This document shows, piece by piece, positions 48,976-59,502 of a stretch of DNA of 64,000 bases. The DNA is from Palleronia pontilimi. Its GTDB lineage: Bacteria; Pseudomonadota; Alphaproteobacteria; Rhodobacterales; Rhodobacteraceae. The translations under genes were made by a program, and so were the position numbers. The notes under the pieces are model-generated. The model saw only the letters and a list, made by a program, of their open reading frames with translations. It had not been told where the DNA came from and ran no database searches. The stretch lies in assembly GCF_016412875.1 (NCBI RefSeq), contig NZ_JAEKPD010000010.1, positions 151,335 through 215,334 of the forward strand, read 5' to 3'. Each line of letters opens with the position of its first letter. The first letter of the stretch is position 1.

Positions 48976-50799
48976 ATGAGACGCAGCACCGTTCTTCCCT
49001 CCGATCCCACTGAGCCCGAGGCCAGTGGCCTGAGCGTCATCGCGCGGGTTGCCCCCTATCTTTGGCCCGACGACCAGCCATGGGTGAAGCGGCGCGTGGT
49101 GATCGCGCTGGTGGCGCTGTTCGTGGCCAAGCTCGTGGCCGTGGTCACGCCGTTCTTCTACAAGGCGGCCGTGGACGCGTTGGCGGGCGAGGGGACGCAG
49201 GCCGCCTGGATGCTGGGCGCGGGAGCCGTCGGGCTGACCGTGGCCTATGGGGTCAGCCGCGCGATGAATGTCGGCTTCCAGCAATTGCGCGACGTGGTGT
49301 TCGCGGCCGTGGGCCAGCGCGCATTGCGGGCGCTGGCGCTCGAGACGTTCACCCATATTCACCGCATGTCGCTGCGCTACCACATCCAGCGCAAGACCGG
49401 GGGCCTGTCGCGCATCGTCGAGCGGGGCGTGAAAGGCGTCGAGTTCCTGCTACGATTCTTACTGTTCTCGATCGGGCCGCTGGTGTTGGAGCTGGTGATG
49501 ATCGCCGTGATCCTGGCCGTGCTGTTCGACATCTGGTACCTGGTGTTGGTGGCCGTCACCATCGCCGCCTATGTCACCTTCACCTTCGTCGTCACCGAGT
49601 GGCGTGTGAAGATCCGGCGCGAGATGAACGCCCAGGATACCGATGCCAATCAGAAGGCCATCGACAGCCTGCTGAACTTCGAGACGGTGAAGTATTTCGG
49701 TGCCGAGCGGCGCGAGGCCGAGCGCTACGATCGCGCCATGGAGCAATACGTGGCCGCCGCGCTCAAGACGTCCTATTCGCTGGCGTTTCTGAATTTCGGG
49801 CAGTCGCTGATCATCACCAGCGGGCTGGTGGGGGTCATGGTCATGGCCGCCATGGGCGTGCAGGCGGGCGCTTTGACCACGGGCGATTTTGTGCTGGTCA
49901 ATGCCTACATGATCCAGATCACCATGCCGCTGAACTTCTTGGGCACGGTTTACCGCGAGATCCGCCAGGCGCTGATCGACATGGCGCAGATGTTCGGTCT
50001 GCTGGAACAGCCGCCCGAGGTTCAGGACAAGCCGCGCGCCAAGGATCTGACGGTGACCGACGGCGAAGTCGTGCTCGACGATGTGGTGTTCGGCTACGAG
50101 CCAGAGCGCGCGATCCTGAAGGGGGTCAGCCTGACGGTGCCGGGCGGCTCGACGACCGCGATCGTGGGCGCATCGGGATCGGGCAAGTCCACCATCGGTC
50201 GGCTTTTGTTCCGCTTTTATGACGTGGTCGACGGCGCGGTCCGCATCGACGGGCAGGATCTGCGCGACGTGACGCAGGACAGCCTGCACGCGCGCATCGG
50301 CGTGGTGCCGCAGGACACGGTGCTGTTCAACGACACGATCCTTTACAATATCGCCTACGGAAGGCCCGATGCAACGCGGTCCGAGATCGAGGACGCCGCG
50401 AGGGCCGCGCGGATCCATGATTTCGTCGCGAGCCTTCCGCATGGCTACGAGACGCAAGTGGGCGAGCGGGGGCTGAAGCTGTCGGGCGGCGAGAAGCAGC
50501 GTGTGGGGATCGCGCGCACGCTTCTGAAGAACCCGCCGATCCTGCTGCTGGACGAAGCCACCAGCGCGCTTGACAGCGAGACCGAGGCCGACATCCAGAC
50601 CGCCCTTCGGATGCTGGGCCGCGGCCGCACGACGGTCGTGATCGCGCACCGCCTGTCCACCGTCGCGGACGCGGACGAGATCGTGGTGCTGGAAGATGGC
50701 GTGATCGTCGAGCGCGGGCGCCATGACGATCTGCTGCTGCGCGACGGGCGCTACGCCTCGCTCTGGTACCGCCAGCAGGCCGAAGAAGCGGCGGCCTGA
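48976..50799 (+). CDS. Atm1/ABCB7-type ABC exporter
   Basis: A 607-residue half-transporter: six transmembrane helices (about residues 30-310), then an ATPase domain with Walker A GASGSGKSTIGRLLFRFYD, signature LSGGEKQRVGIARTL and Walker B ILLLDEATSALDS. The membrane part has EFLLRFLLF and NFETVKYFGAE, close to the Atm1/HMT1 group that exports glutathione-linked or sulfur compounds and heavy metals in alphaproteobacteria. A role in iron-sulfur or metal homeostasis is inferred. It converges with the RND operon 4 bases away. Confidence 0.9.
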   Translation: MRRSTVLPSDPTEPEASGLSVIARVAPYLWPDDQPWVKRRVVIALVALFVAKLVAVVTPFFYKAAVDALAGEGTQAAWMLGAGAVGLTVAYGVSRAMNVGFQQLRDVVFAAVGQRALRALALETFTHIHRMSLRYHIQRKTGGLSRIVERGVKGVEFLLRFLLFSIGPLVLELVMIAVILAVLFDIWYLVLVAVTIAAYVTFTFVVTEWRVKIRREMNAQDTDANQKAIDSLLNFETVKYFGAERREAERYDRAMEQYVAAALKTSYSLAFLNFGQSLIITSGLVGVMVMAAMGVQAGALTTGDFVLVNAYMIQITMPLNFLGTVYREIRQALIDMAQMFGLLEQPPEVQDKPRAKDLTVTDGEVVLDDVVFGYEPERAILKGVSLTVPGGSTTAIVGASGSGKSTIGRLLFRFYDVVDGAVRIDGQDLRDVTQDSLHARIGVVPQDTVLFNDTILYNIAYGRPDATRSEIEDAARAARIHDFVASLPHGYETQVGERGLKLSGGEKQRVGIARTLLKNPPILLLDEATSALDSETEADIQTALRMLGRGRTTVVIAHRLSTVADADEIVVLEDGVIVERGRHDDLLLRDGRYASLWYRQQAEEAAA

Positions 50800-50803
50800 C
50801 GCC

Positions 50804-53800
50804 CTATTCGGCGGCGCGCAGCTCGGGCAAGGGCCGTTCGTCCTGCGGCTGGTCCGGGTCGTCTGCGGTCTGCCACAGCAGCTCGAGCCCGGTCGTCTTC
50901 CTGGCCTTGCGCGACAGTTGCAGATCCTCGCGCACCGACTTGGTGCTGAGCGATGCCAGCCCGCGCATGGAGCGGTAGGCGCCGCGCGACAGCCAGACCC
51001 TGAGCGCCAGCAGCGACGGCGTGAAGATCAGTGTCAGCACCGTCGCGATGCCCAGGCCGAACACGACCGCCGTGGCCAGCTGCTTCCACCAGAGCGCGGT
51101 GGGCGAGTCGATGGAATAGCCGCCCGCGATAAAATCCAGGCTCAGGCCGAACATCATCGGCGCGAGACCCGCCATAGTCGTGATCGTGGTCAGCAGCACG
51201 GGCCGGATGCGGTCCTCGGCGGTGCGGATGATCGCCTCGATCCGGGGCATGTATTTTTCGTATTCCTGGTAGGTATCGATCAGGACGATATTGTTGTTCA
51301 CGACGATCCCGGCCAGAGCGACGATCCCCGTGCCGGTCATGATGATCGAGAACGGCTGGTCCATGACCAGCATCCCGATCAGGCAGCCCGCGGTGGACAG
51401 GACAACGGCCAACAGCACCAGGACGGCGTTGTAGACCGAGTTGAACTGCGCCAGCAGGATGATGAACATCAGCCCCAGCGCGCCCGCGAAGGCTTTCATC
51501 AGGAACGCGCCGCTTTCGGCCTGGTCTTCCTGGTCGCCGGTCCATTCCCAATCGACACCCGCGGGCAGGGGGCTTTCGCCCTGTTCCAGCCATTCGGTCA
51601 GAACGGCGATCCGCTCGTTCGGGTTGACCGGCTGGGCACTGAGATTGCCGTTCGCCACGCCGTCGACCAGTGCCTGCACCGATCCCGCGCCCTGCAGGGA
51701 CGTGACTGCCATTTCGGCCCCGTCGAGCGTGATCCGCGGCGCGTCGGCGGCGACACCCGCCATGTCGGCGGGGCGCAGGAACGCGGCGATGCCGCCATCG
51801 CCGTCGACCAGTTTCTGCAGGCCCGCTGCCACGTCGGCCTTCACGTCGAAATAGCGTTCCTGCCCGATCCGGTCGATCTGGCCCAGCGAGTTCACCGGCT
51901 TGCGCGTGGTGAAGTTCGACAGCGGGATCAGCCCATCCTCGGTGCGCACCTTCAGCGAGTCGAGCGTGCTGAGCACCCGGTCTTCGCGCGGCAGGCGCAC
52001 GCGGATGTCGATTTCCTCGTCCGAGGTGTCGACGCGCATGGTGTCCAGCAGCAGTCCGCGCGTCACCAGTTGCACCATGCCGCCCACGGTTGCCACGTCG
52101 GCACCGTAGCGGCCGGCTTTCTCGACATCGACTTCGATTTCCCAGTCGATGCCGGGAAGGGGCAGGCTGTCTTCGATGTCGACCAGTCCCGCCGTGGTCT
52201 CGAACTTCGCGCGAGCCACCCGCGTCGCTTCCTGCAGGTCGGTCCAGTTTGCGCCCCTCAGACGCAGATGCACGGGCTTGCCGCTGGCCGGGCCGCGCGA
52301 CAGGTTCAGGATCTCGGTCTCGACACCCGGAAGGGTGGCCAGCTGCTCCTCGAGATTGGCCATCACCAGGTCGCCATCGAGCTCTTCCAGCGTGACCTCG
52401 TCATTGGCCCGTGCGAAGGCCGGGCGCTCGTCCCAGGGGATCAGTTCCACCTGGACCTGTCCGATCGTGTCGAGCGGGGCTTCCGCGCCGCCGGTATTGC
52501 TGTTCAGCCCGCCGTCACCCGCGAAGGCGAAGGCCGATTGCACGCCTACGGTGTTCAGCGTGATGTCCTCGGCTTGCCGCAGGATCGCGTCCTTTTCGGC
52601 CAATGACAGGTTGCCGCGCGCGCGAACATACAGGATCGCCTGTTCGGGCTCGGATTCGACGAAGAATTCCACGCCGTTGTTGTTGGCACCGTAATAGCTG
52701 AAAGTACCCACCACAAAGGCCGCGACGGCGGCGATGGCCACCACGGGCATCACCGGGTTGCCCACGATCATCTTCATGACCCATCCGAAGGGCGTGCGGT
52801 GACGGCCCGCGCGGATGCGCTTTTCGCGAGGGGTCCAGCGGACCGAGCCCACGGTGATCGCCAGCGCGAAGGCGCCCAGCACCAGCAGGATCGCGCCGGG
52901 CAGGAACGATACCGGGCCGGGGAGCGGCAGATCGCCCAGCAGGTACCGGCTGTTGAGCGTCTGCATCGCGCCCAGGAACATCGTGTATCCCGCCACCGGC
53001 ACCAGCGCCGCGCGCGCGAACCAGGGCAGGACGGCGCGCAGCCATTCCGACGCGCCATGGAAGGCGCGGCTCATCCGGCCGGCGACGCCGCCCATGACGG
53101 GCAGGTAGATCAGCGCCACGATCAGCGATGCCGACAGCACGAAGATCAGCGTGACGGGCAGCATTCCCATGAATTCGCCCGGAACACCCGGCCAGAACAG
53201 CATGGGCAGGAACGCGCAGAGCGTCGTCGCGGTAGACGACACGATGGGCCAGAACATGCGCTTGGCGGCCTCGGTGAAGGCTGTCATGGGACCGGCACCT
53301 TCGTCGATGCGGCGGTCGGCGTATTCCACGACCACGATGGCGCCGTCGACCAGCATCCCCACCGCCAGGATCAGGCCGAACATGACGATGTTGGAAATGC
53401 TGATGCCCATGATCCCGAGTAGGATGAAGCACAGCAGGAAGGACGTGGGGATCGCGAAGCCGACCAGGAAGGCCGAGCGAATGCCGAGCGCGCCCAGCAC
53501 CACGATCATCACCAGCGCCACGGCCGTCAGAACCGAGCCTTCGAGCTGGGTGACCATGGATTCGACCTGGCGGGACTGGTCGTTCGACGTCGTGACTTCC
53601 ACCGCCTGGCGCAGATCCTGGGGCCACCCGGCTTCTGCCTTTGCAACCTCGTCGCGGATCAGCGCGGTGGTGTCGATCAGGTTGTACCCCTTGCGCTTCA
53701 CGACCTGCAGGGCCACCGTCTTTTCGCCGTTGAACCGCGCGGTGCCCACGCGGTCCTCGAAGGTCAGACGGATCTCGGCCAGGTCGCCCAGCGTCACGAC

Positions 53801-54550
53801 GCTGTCGCCATTTACCTTCACCGGCAGCTCGTAGATATCCTGCTGGGTGTCGAAGGAGGACGGGATCTTCACTGCGAAGGCGCCGGTGTCGGTTTCGACC
53901 TCGCCCGCTGCGATCAGCTGGTTGTTGCGGGTGACGACGGTGATCAGCTCGTTGGCCGTGACGTTGTAGGATTCCAGCCGCAGCGGGTCGATGAGAACTT
54001 CCACCATTTCGTCGCGCTGGCCCGACAGGGCGGCTTCCAGCACGGGCTCGAGCCCTTCCAGCCGGTCCTGCAGATCCTTGGCCACGCGCAGAAGCGTGCG
54101 CTCGGGCAGATCGCCCGTCAGCGACACGATGATGATGGGGAATTCGCTGAAATTGATCTCGTTAATGGAATATTGCTCGGCGCCGTCGGGGAACTTGGCC
54201 TCGGCGTTGTTCATGGCGTCGCGGACATCGGCCATGATCTTGGACTTGTCCCAGCCAAACTCGAATTCCATGGCGACGCCCGCGTAGCCTTCGGACGCGG
54301 TGCCGGTCAGCTTCTTCAAGCCGTCGAGGTCGCTGAGCTCGGTCTCCATCGGCTTGACCAGAAGCCGCTCGCTGTCCTCGGCCGAGATGCCAGGAAACGG
54401 CACCGACACGAACAGCGCCGGGATCTCGATGTCGGGCTCGCCTTCCTTGGGCAGGCTGACATAGGTGATGCCGCCCACCGTCAGCGACAGCAGGATGAAG
54501 GCCAGCACCATGCGCGCATGGCTCGCGGCCCAGTCGACGATCCCGGTCAT
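50804..54550 (-). CDS. RND-family efflux pump, inner-membrane permease
   Basis: A 1248-residue pump with 12 or more transmembrane helices in two repeats and two large periplasmic loops. The N-terminus (SLTVGGITYVSLPKEGEPDI), SVPFPGISAEDSERLLVKP and the helix-4 motif GMLVDGAIVVVEYADRRID are RND hallmarks. It is about 200 residues longer than AcrB; extra length lies around residues 500-600, where an added hydrophobic region appears (ARAALVPVAGYTMFLGAMQ). Proton-driven; substrates unknown. Its ATG overlaps the adaptor stop. Confidence 0.93.
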   Translation of the reverse strand: MTGIVDWAASHARMVLAFILLSLTVGGITYVSLPKEGEPDIEIPALFVSVPFPGISAEDSERLLVKPMETELSDLDGLKKLTGTASEGYAGVAMEFEFGWDKSKIMADVRDAMNNAEAKFPDGAEQYSINEINFSEFPIIIVSLTGDLPERTLLRVAKDLQDRLEGLEPVLEAALSGQRDEMVEVLIDPLRLESYNVTANELITVVTRNNQLIAAGEVETDTGAFAVKIPSSFDTQQDIYELPVKVNGDSVVTLGDLAEIRLTFEDRVGTARFNGEKTVALQVVKRKGYNLIDTTALIRDEVAKAEAGWPQDLRQAVEVTTSNDQSRQVESMVTQLEGSVLTAVALVMIVVLGALGIRSAFLVGFAIPTSFLLCFILLGIMGISISNIVMFGLILAVGMLVDGAIVVVEYADRRIDEGAGPMTAFTEAAKRMFWPIVSSTATTLCAFLPMLFWPGVPGEFMGMLPVTLIFVLSASLIVALIYLPVMGGVAGRMSRAFHGASEWLRAVLPWFARAALVPVAGYTMFLGAMQTLNSRYLLGDLPLPGPVSFLPGAILLVLGAFALAITVGSVRWTPREKRIRAGRHRTPFGWVMKMIVGNPVMPVVAIAAVAAFVVGTFSYYGANNNGVEFFVESEPEQAILYVRARGNLSLAEKDAILRQAEDITLNTVGVQSAFAFAGDGGLNSNTGGAEAPLDTIGQVQVELIPWDERPAFARANDEVTLEELDGDLVMANLEEQLATLPGVETEILNLSRGPASGKPVHLRLRGANWTDLQEATRVARAKFETTAGLVDIEDSLPLPGIDWEIEVDVEKAGRYGADVATVGGMVQLVTRGLLLDTMRVDTSDEEIDIRVRLPREDRVLSTLDSLKVRTEDGLIPLSNFTTRKPVNSLGQIDRIGQERYFDVKADVAAGLQKLVDGDGGIAAFLRPADMAGVAADAPRITLDGAEMAVTSLQGAGSVQALVDGVANGNLSAQPVNPNERIAVLTEWLEQGESPLPAGVDWEWTGDQEDQAESGAFLMKAFAGALGLMFIILLAQFNSVYNAVLVLLAVVLSTAGCLIGMLVMDQPFSIIMTGTGIVALAGIVVNNNIVLIDTYQEYEKYMPRIEAIIRTAEDRIRPVLLTTITTMAGLAPMMFGLSLDFIAGGYSIDSPTALWWKQLATAVVFGLGIATVLTLIFTPSLLALRVWLSRGAYRSMRGLASLSTKSVREDLQLSRKARKTTGLELLWQTADDPDQPQDERPLPELRAAE

Positions 54551-55764
54551 GTTCCGTCCTCGCGCAAGGTGACATCCAGCGGTGCGCCGTCGCCCACATA
54601 TTCCTGGCCCAGCACGATCACGCGCACTTCGTCGTCGAGCCCGTCCACATAGACGCCTTCGACCGAGTCGCGGATGACGCGCACGGGGGCGAACAGCGCG
54701 GTGTTGTCTTCGGTGGCAAGCCGCACGCCCAGATCGCCTTCGTCGTTCAGGGTCAGCGCGGATTGCGGCAGCAGATGTGCACTGCGCCCGTCGCTTTGGA
54801 TCATGATCTCGGCGGTCTGGCCGTCACGGATGTCCAGGGACGGGTTCGGCGCTTCGACATCGACGCGGAAGGTGCGGGTCTGCGGATCGGCCGAGCGCGA
54901 CAGGAAGCTGACGCGGCCCTCGACCTCTTGCCCGGTGGCGAGCCGCGCGCCCGCCCGCGCGCCCACTTCGATGCGATCGACGGACGTTTCGGGCACGAAA
55001 CCCACCAGCCGGATCGGGTCGAGCTGCAGGATGGTGGCGCAGAGCGATCCCGGCTGCAGAAGCGCGCCAAGCTCGGCGGTGTCGGCTTCAAGCAGGCCTG
55101 CAAACGGCGCGGTGATCTTCAGCCGCTCAAGTTCGGTTTCGGCCGCGGCGACCGCGGCTTGTGCGGACTGGACGCCAGAACTTGCCGCTTGCTCGCCCGC
55201 TTTTGCCGCCTCGACGGCGGCCAGCGCAGATTCCACGGCAGCTTCGGATTGGGCCACGCGCGAGTCGGATGCAAACCCATCCCGGCTGAGATTGAGCGAC
55301 GCGTTCTGGTTGATCCGCGCTTCGTTCAGCGCGGCCTCGGCCTCGGCAACGCGGGCCTTCGCCTCGGGCAGGCGCGAGCGGGCCTCGGCCAGCCGAGCCT
55401 CTGCTTCCAAAAGCTGGATCTGGCGCGTTCCCGGGTCGAGCTCGCATAGAAGCTCGCCCGCATCTATGAATGCGCCCTTGCGCAACGGACTGGACACGAT
55501 CTTGCCGCTGGTTTCGGCGCGGACCTCGACCTGGCGCTCGGCCTCGGTCCGGCCGCGGGTCACGACAGCCGTGTCGATCATCTGTGCCTCCGAGCGGATC
55601 GCCACGACCGAGATCCGTTCGGCATCGAGATCCACGGTTTCTTCGCCTTCGGAGCCCACCACTGCGTCGGCGCCCGCGAAGCCGAGCACGGCCTCGCGCT
55701 CGAAGACCAGCAGATACAAGCATCCGGCCACGATCAGGGCGGTGAGGATCGAGAACAGTCGCAT
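54547..55764 (-). CDS. RND efflux pump periplasmic adaptor (membrane-fusion protein)
   Basis: A 405-residue HlyD-like adaptor. An N-terminal hydrophobic helix (SILTALIVAGCLYLLVF) anchors it; a lipoyl/coiled-coil hairpin (AEARLAEARSRLPEAKARVA, EAEAALNEA) and beta-barrel domain follow (ITAPFAGLLEAD). It is the first gene of a two-gene unit; no outer-membrane channel gene is beside it. Divergent from the YfgM gene; a regulator is not present nearby. Confidence 0.93.
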   Translation of the reverse strand: MRLFSILTALIVAGCLYLLVFEREAVLGFAGADAVVGSEGEETVDLDAERISVVAIRSEAQMIDTAVVTRGRTEAERQVEVRAETSGKIVSSPLRKGAFIDAGELLCELDPGTRQIQLLEAEARLAEARSRLPEAKARVAEAEAALNEARINQNASLNLSRDGFASDSRVAQSEAAVESALAAVEAAKAGEQAASSGVQSAQAAVAAAETELERLKITAPFAGLLEADTAELGALLQPGSLCATILQLDPIRLVGFVPETSVDRIEVGARAGARLATGQEVEGRVSFLSRSADPQTRTFRVDVEAPNPSLDIRDGQTAEIMIQSDGRSAHLLPQSALTLNDEGDLGVRLATEDNTALFAPVRVIRDSVEGVYVDGLDDEVRVIVLGQEYVGDGAPLDVTLREDGT

Positions 55765-55993
55765 GGCAAAGCGCTTTCGCCGGTTGGAACGAGCAGGGAT
55801 GGCTTGTTTGTAGCGAAATAGGAGCGACGGGAGTATATGGGAAGGGGCATTAATGAACTAATCGGTTTAGATGCCGTTTTGTCGCGGGATTCGCGACACT
55901 CCGCCCAGGTATGCGCCAAAATTCGCGCCCTTGGCACGGAACGGTCCGCGCGGTAAGACGCCCCGGACCAGACCGACGCCCGGAGGCCCGCCC

Positions 55994-56647
55994 GTGAGCA
56001 ATACCGACAGTTTCATCGACGAAGTCAGCGAAGAGGTGCGCCGCGACCGCCTGTATGGCCTGCTGCGGCGCTATGGCTGGATTGCCATCCTGGCCGTGGT
56101 CGTGCTGGTGGGCGGCGCCGCGGTGGTCGAATATCAGCGCGCCCAGCAGCGGGCCGAGGCGCAAGCCTTCGGAGACGCGTTACTGGCGGCGCTTGCCGAG
56201 AACTCGCCCGAGGTCCGGCGCACCGCGCTGATGGAAATCGACGCCGACGGCACCCGCCGCGCACTGGTTGCCATGCTCGCGGCCGACCGGCTGGAAGGGG
56301 ACGCGGCCGTGGCCGAAACCCGCGACGCGCTCGATGCCGTGGCCAGCGACGCCAGCCTGCCGCAGATCTACCGCGAACTGGCGGTGCTGAAGGCAGCGAT
56401 GATCGCCCAGACGACGGACGCACCGCAGGATGTGCTGGACCGGCTCGAGCCGCTGACCATACCCGGGGCGCCCTACCGGCTTCTGGCCATCGAGCAGCAG
56501 GCCATCGCGCACCAGCGCGCGGGCGACACCGACGAAGCGCTTGCACTTTTGCAGACGATCCTGGGGGAAGACGTTGCGACACGGGACTTGCGTCAACGCG
56601 CGCGGCAGTTGATTGTGGCGCTGGGCGGGACGCTGGACGCGGCGTGA
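55994..56647 (+). CDS. YfgM-like tetratricopeptide ancillary protein
   Basis: A 217-residue protein with one transmembrane helix (about residues 25-47, RYGWIAILAVVVLVGGAAVV) and an extracytoplasmic TPR-like part with Ala-rich helices (LAVLKAAMIAQTTDAPQDVL and IEQQAIAHQRAGDTDEALAL). Relatives associate with the Sec translocon and periplasmic chaperones. GTG 55994 is the start because GGAGG lies 7 bases upstream. It precedes bamB and der, the same order as yfgM-bamB-der in E. coli. Confidence 0.85.
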   Translation: MSNTDSFIDEVSEEVRRDRLYGLLRRYGWIAILAVVVLVGGAAVVEYQRAQQRAEAQAFGDALLAALAENSPEVRRTALMEIDADGTRRALVAMLAADRLEGDAAVAETRDALDAVASDASLPQIYRELAVLKAAMIAQTTDAPQDVLDRLEPLTIPGAPYRLLAIEQQAIAHQRAGDTDEALALLQTILGEDVATRDLRQRARQLIVALGGTLDAA

Positions 56648-56671
56648 GCAGGAAGCACGGGGATCGACGCG

Positions 56672-57979
56672 ATGGGTAAGAACGGCCTTCTGATCGGCAT
56701 CTGCGTGCTCGCCCTGGTGGCCTGTGGTGAGCGCCAGCTGGTCCTGTCAGGCGAGCGTCTGGACCTGCGCGCCGATCTCGACGCCCCGTCTGTGGGCGAG
56801 ACGGACCGTTCGGCTCCGATCTCGCTGCCCGCCGCGCAGGCGCTGGCGTCCTGGACCCACCGCGCGTCCGACCCGTCGCACACGATCCCCCACGCCGCCT
56901 TGTCCGCAACGCCCCGGCTGATCTTCGCCGCGCCCATCGGGCAAGGCGACGGTCGCAAGCACCGCATCAGCGCCGATCCGGTCGTTGCCGACGGTCGAGT
57001 CTTCACCGTGGACAGCCGCGCGCGCGTGATGGCCCACGGCACCAATGGCGGTGCGCTCTGGTCCCGCGACGTGACCCGCGCGGGCGAAGATCCCGACGAT
57101 GCCTCGGGCGCCGGGCTGGCCTATGCCGACGGGCGGCTTTTCGTGGGCACCGGCTTCGGCGATTTGCACGCGCTCGACGCCGCCACGGGCCGGATCCTGT
57201 GGACCCAGGAGCTTGGCGCCGCCGCCGCGGGCGCGCCCACGGTCGCGGGCGGCCGCGTCTTCATCGTCGGACGCGACGCCACCGGCTGGGCGCTTGACGC
57301 GGCGACGGGCCGGGTCGAATGGACCGAGGACGGCACACCAAGCCCCTCGGGCGTTGTCGGCGGCGCGGCCCCCGCCGTATCCGGCGATACGGTCGTCTTC
57401 CCCTTCGCCAGCCGCGAACTTGCCGGTGTCCTGCGCAGTGGCGGCACCCGGCTTTGGGTTGCGGACGTTGCGGGCACCCGGCTGGGCCAGGTCTATGCGT
57501 CGATCACCGATATCTCGGGCGATCCGGTGATCCGCGACGGCGTGGTCTATGCGGGCAGCCCCTCGGGCCGGACGAACGCGGTGTCACTGGCCTCGGGCGA
57601 TACGCTCTGGTCCGCGCGCGAGGGTGCCATGTCGCCCGTCGTCGTGGCGGGCGGGTCGGTCTTCGCGGTGTCGGACCTGTCGGAACTTGTGCGGCTCGAC
57701 GCGGCAACGGGATCGCGGATCTGGGGCACGCCCATGCCGTTCTTCAAGCGCGACGCCCCCAAGCGCCGTCAGGGCGTCTTCGCCCATTACGGCCCCGTTT
57801 TGGCGGGCGGCAGGCTTTGGGTTGCGTCGGGCGACGGCCAGCTGCGCGCCTTCGCGCCCGAGTCCGGTGCCCTGGTCGGATCCGTGCCGCTTCCGGGCGG
57901 CGCCGCGACCAACCCCGTGATCGCGGGACAGACGCTTTACGTGGTATCGTCGGACGGTCAATTGCTGGCCTTCCGCTGA
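56672..57979 (+). CDS. bamB: Outer-membrane assembly lipoprotein BamB (PQQ-like beta-propeller)
   Basis: A 435-residue lipoprotein: signal LLIGICVLALVACG with lipobox LVAC, then repeated propeller blades with DAATGR-type turns (LDAATGRILWTQELGAA, LDAATGRVEWTEDG, LDAATGSRIWG) typical of BamB. It helps the Bam complex insert outer-membrane proteins. Start ATG 56672, 24 bases after the YfgM stop. der follows 47 bases downstream. Confidence 0.9.
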   Translation: MGKNGLLIGICVLALVACGERQLVLSGERLDLRADLDAPSVGETDRSAPISLPAAQALASWTHRASDPSHTIPHAALSATPRLIFAAPIGQGDGRKHRISADPVVADGRVFTVDSRARVMAHGTNGGALWSRDVTRAGEDPDDASGAGLAYADGRLFVGTGFGDLHALDAATGRILWTQELGAAAAGAPTVAGGRVFIVGRDATGWALDAATGRVEWTEDGTPSPSGVVGGAAPAVSGDTVVFPFASRELAGVLRSGGTRLWVADVAGTRLGQVYASITDISGDPVIRDGVVYAGSPSGRTNAVSLASGDTLWSAREGAMSPVVVAGGSVFAVSDLSELVRLDAATGSRIWGTPMPFFKRDAPKRRQGVFAHYGPVLAGGRLWVASGDGQLRAFAPESGALVGSVPLPGGAATNPVIAGQTLYVVSSDGQLLAFR

Positions 57980-58026
57980 GCGCGGGTGTAAGGCCCGCGC
58001 CTTAGGCTTCAATCGGACCTGTTCAA

Positions 58027-59487
58027 ATGAGCTTCACGCTTGCCATTGTCGGACGCCCCAATGTGGGCAAATCGACCCTGTTCAACCGCCTTGTCGGCAA
58101 GCGCCTGGCGCTGGTGGATGACCAGCCCGGCGTGACGCGCGACCTGCGCGAAGGTGCTGCGCGGCTGGGCGATCTGCGCTTCACCGTGATCGACACCGCC
58201 GGCCTGGAAGAGGCCACGGACGATACACTGCAGGGTCGCATGCGCAAACTGACCGAGCGCGCGGTGGACATGGCCGATGTCTGCGTGTTCATGATCGACG
58301 CGCGGGTCGGTGTCACCCCGGTGGACGAAGCGGTGGCCGATATCCTGCGCAAGCGCGGGCGCAACGTGATCGTCGCGGCCAACAAGTCCGAAGGCCGCGC
58401 GGCCGATGGCGGCGTGATCGAGGCCTATTCCCTGGGACTGGGCGAGCCGATCCGCCTGTCGGCCGAGCATGGCGAGGGGCTGAACGATCTCTACGCGCAG
58501 CTGTTGCCGCTGTCCGAGCAGTTTTCCGAGCGTGACCGCACCGATACACCCGAAACGGATGTCAGCGTCGACGACGAGGACGGCGACGACGACATCCGCG
58601 TGCCGACGCCCGACAAGCCGCTGCAGGTGGCGGTCGTGGGGCGGCCTAATGCCGGAAAGTCCACGCTGATCAACAAGCTGCTGGGCGAAGACAGGCTGCT
58701 GACGGGCCCCGAGGCGGGCATCACCCGCGATGCGATCTCGGTCCAGATGGATTGGAACGGGCTGCCGGTGCGGATCTTCGACACGGCGGGGATGCGCAAG
58801 AAGGCCAAGGTGCAGGAGAAGCTTGAGAAACTCAGCGTCTCGGACGGCTTGCGGGCCGTGAAATTCGCCGAAGTGGTCGTGGTGCTGCTGGATGCCGCGA
58901 TCCCGTTCGAGCAGCAGGACCTGCGCATCGCCGACCTGGCCGAGCGCGAGGGCCGCGCGGTCGTGATCGCGGTCAACAAGTGGGATGCCGAGGACGACAA
59001 GTCCGAAAAGCTGAAGATGCTGCGCGAGGAATGCGCGCGCCTTCTGCCGCAGCTGCGTGGCGTGCCGCTGGTCACCGTCTCGGCGCTGACGGGCAAGGGG
59101 CTGGACCGGCTGCAGCAGGCCATCGAGCGCGCGTATGACGTCTGGAACACGCGGGTCACGACGGCCAAGCTGAACCAGTGGCTCTCGGGCATGGTCGAAG
59201 CCCACCCGCCGCCCGCGCCATCGGGGCGGCGGATCAAGCTGCGCTACATGACCCAGGCGAAGACCCGGCCGCCCGGCTTCGTGGTCATGTGCTCGAACCC
59301 CGAGAAGATGGGCGCGAGCTATTCGCGCTACTTGGTCAACGGGTTGCGCGACACGTTTCACATGCCCGGCACGCCGATCCGGCTGTACATGCGGTCGCAA
59401 TCGGATGCGAACCCCTACAAGAACCGCACGAAATCCACGCCCTCGCGGCTGCGCAAGCACCTGGGCAAGGGCCGCGCCGACACCTGA
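58027..59487 (+). CDS. der: Ribosome-biogenesis GTPase Der
   Basis: A 486-residue protein with two G domains in tandem: [17 protein letters not shown] near residue 8 and [18 protein letters not shown] near residue 208, each with DTAG (VIDTAGLE and IFDTAGMRK). The C-terminal KH-like domain ([19 protein letters not shown]) is complete. Needed for 50S subunit maturation. A hairpin overlaps its stop codon (59481-59502). Confidence 0.97.
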   Translation: MSFTLAIVGRPNVGKSTLFNRLVGKRLALVDDQPGVTRDLREGAARLGDLRFTVIDTAGLEEATDDTLQGRMRKLTERAVDMADVCVFMIDARVGVTPVDEAVADILRKRGRNVIVAANKSEGRAADGGVIEAYSLGLGEPIRLSAEHGEGLNDLYAQLLPLSEQFSERDRTDTPETDVSVDDEDGDDDIRVPTPDKPLQVAVVGRPNAGKSTLINKLLGEDRLLTGPEAGITRDAISVQMDWNGLPVRIFDTAGMRKKAKVQEKLEKLSVSDGLRAVKFAEVVVVLLDAAIPFEQQDLRIADLAEREGRAVVIAVNKWDAEDDKSEKLKMLREECARLLPQLRGVPLVTVSALTGKGLDRLQQAIERAYDVWNTRVTTAKLNQWLSGMVEAHPPPAPSGRRIKLRYMTQAKTRPPGFVVMCSNPEKMGASYSRYLVNGLRDTFHMPGTPIRLYMRSQSDANPYKNRTKSTPSRLRKHLGKGRADT

Positions 59488-59502
59488 GCACTCGCTCAGG
59501 TG
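59481..59502. terminator. Hairpin spanning both stop codons of the der/TspO convergent pair
   Basis: CACCTGAGC (59481-59489), loop ACTC, GCTCAGGTG (59494-59502) form a perfect 9-bp stem. It contains the der TGA (59485-59487) and the complement of the TspO stop (59496-59498), so it could slow transcription from both sides. No T-run on either side. Confidence 0.45.
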
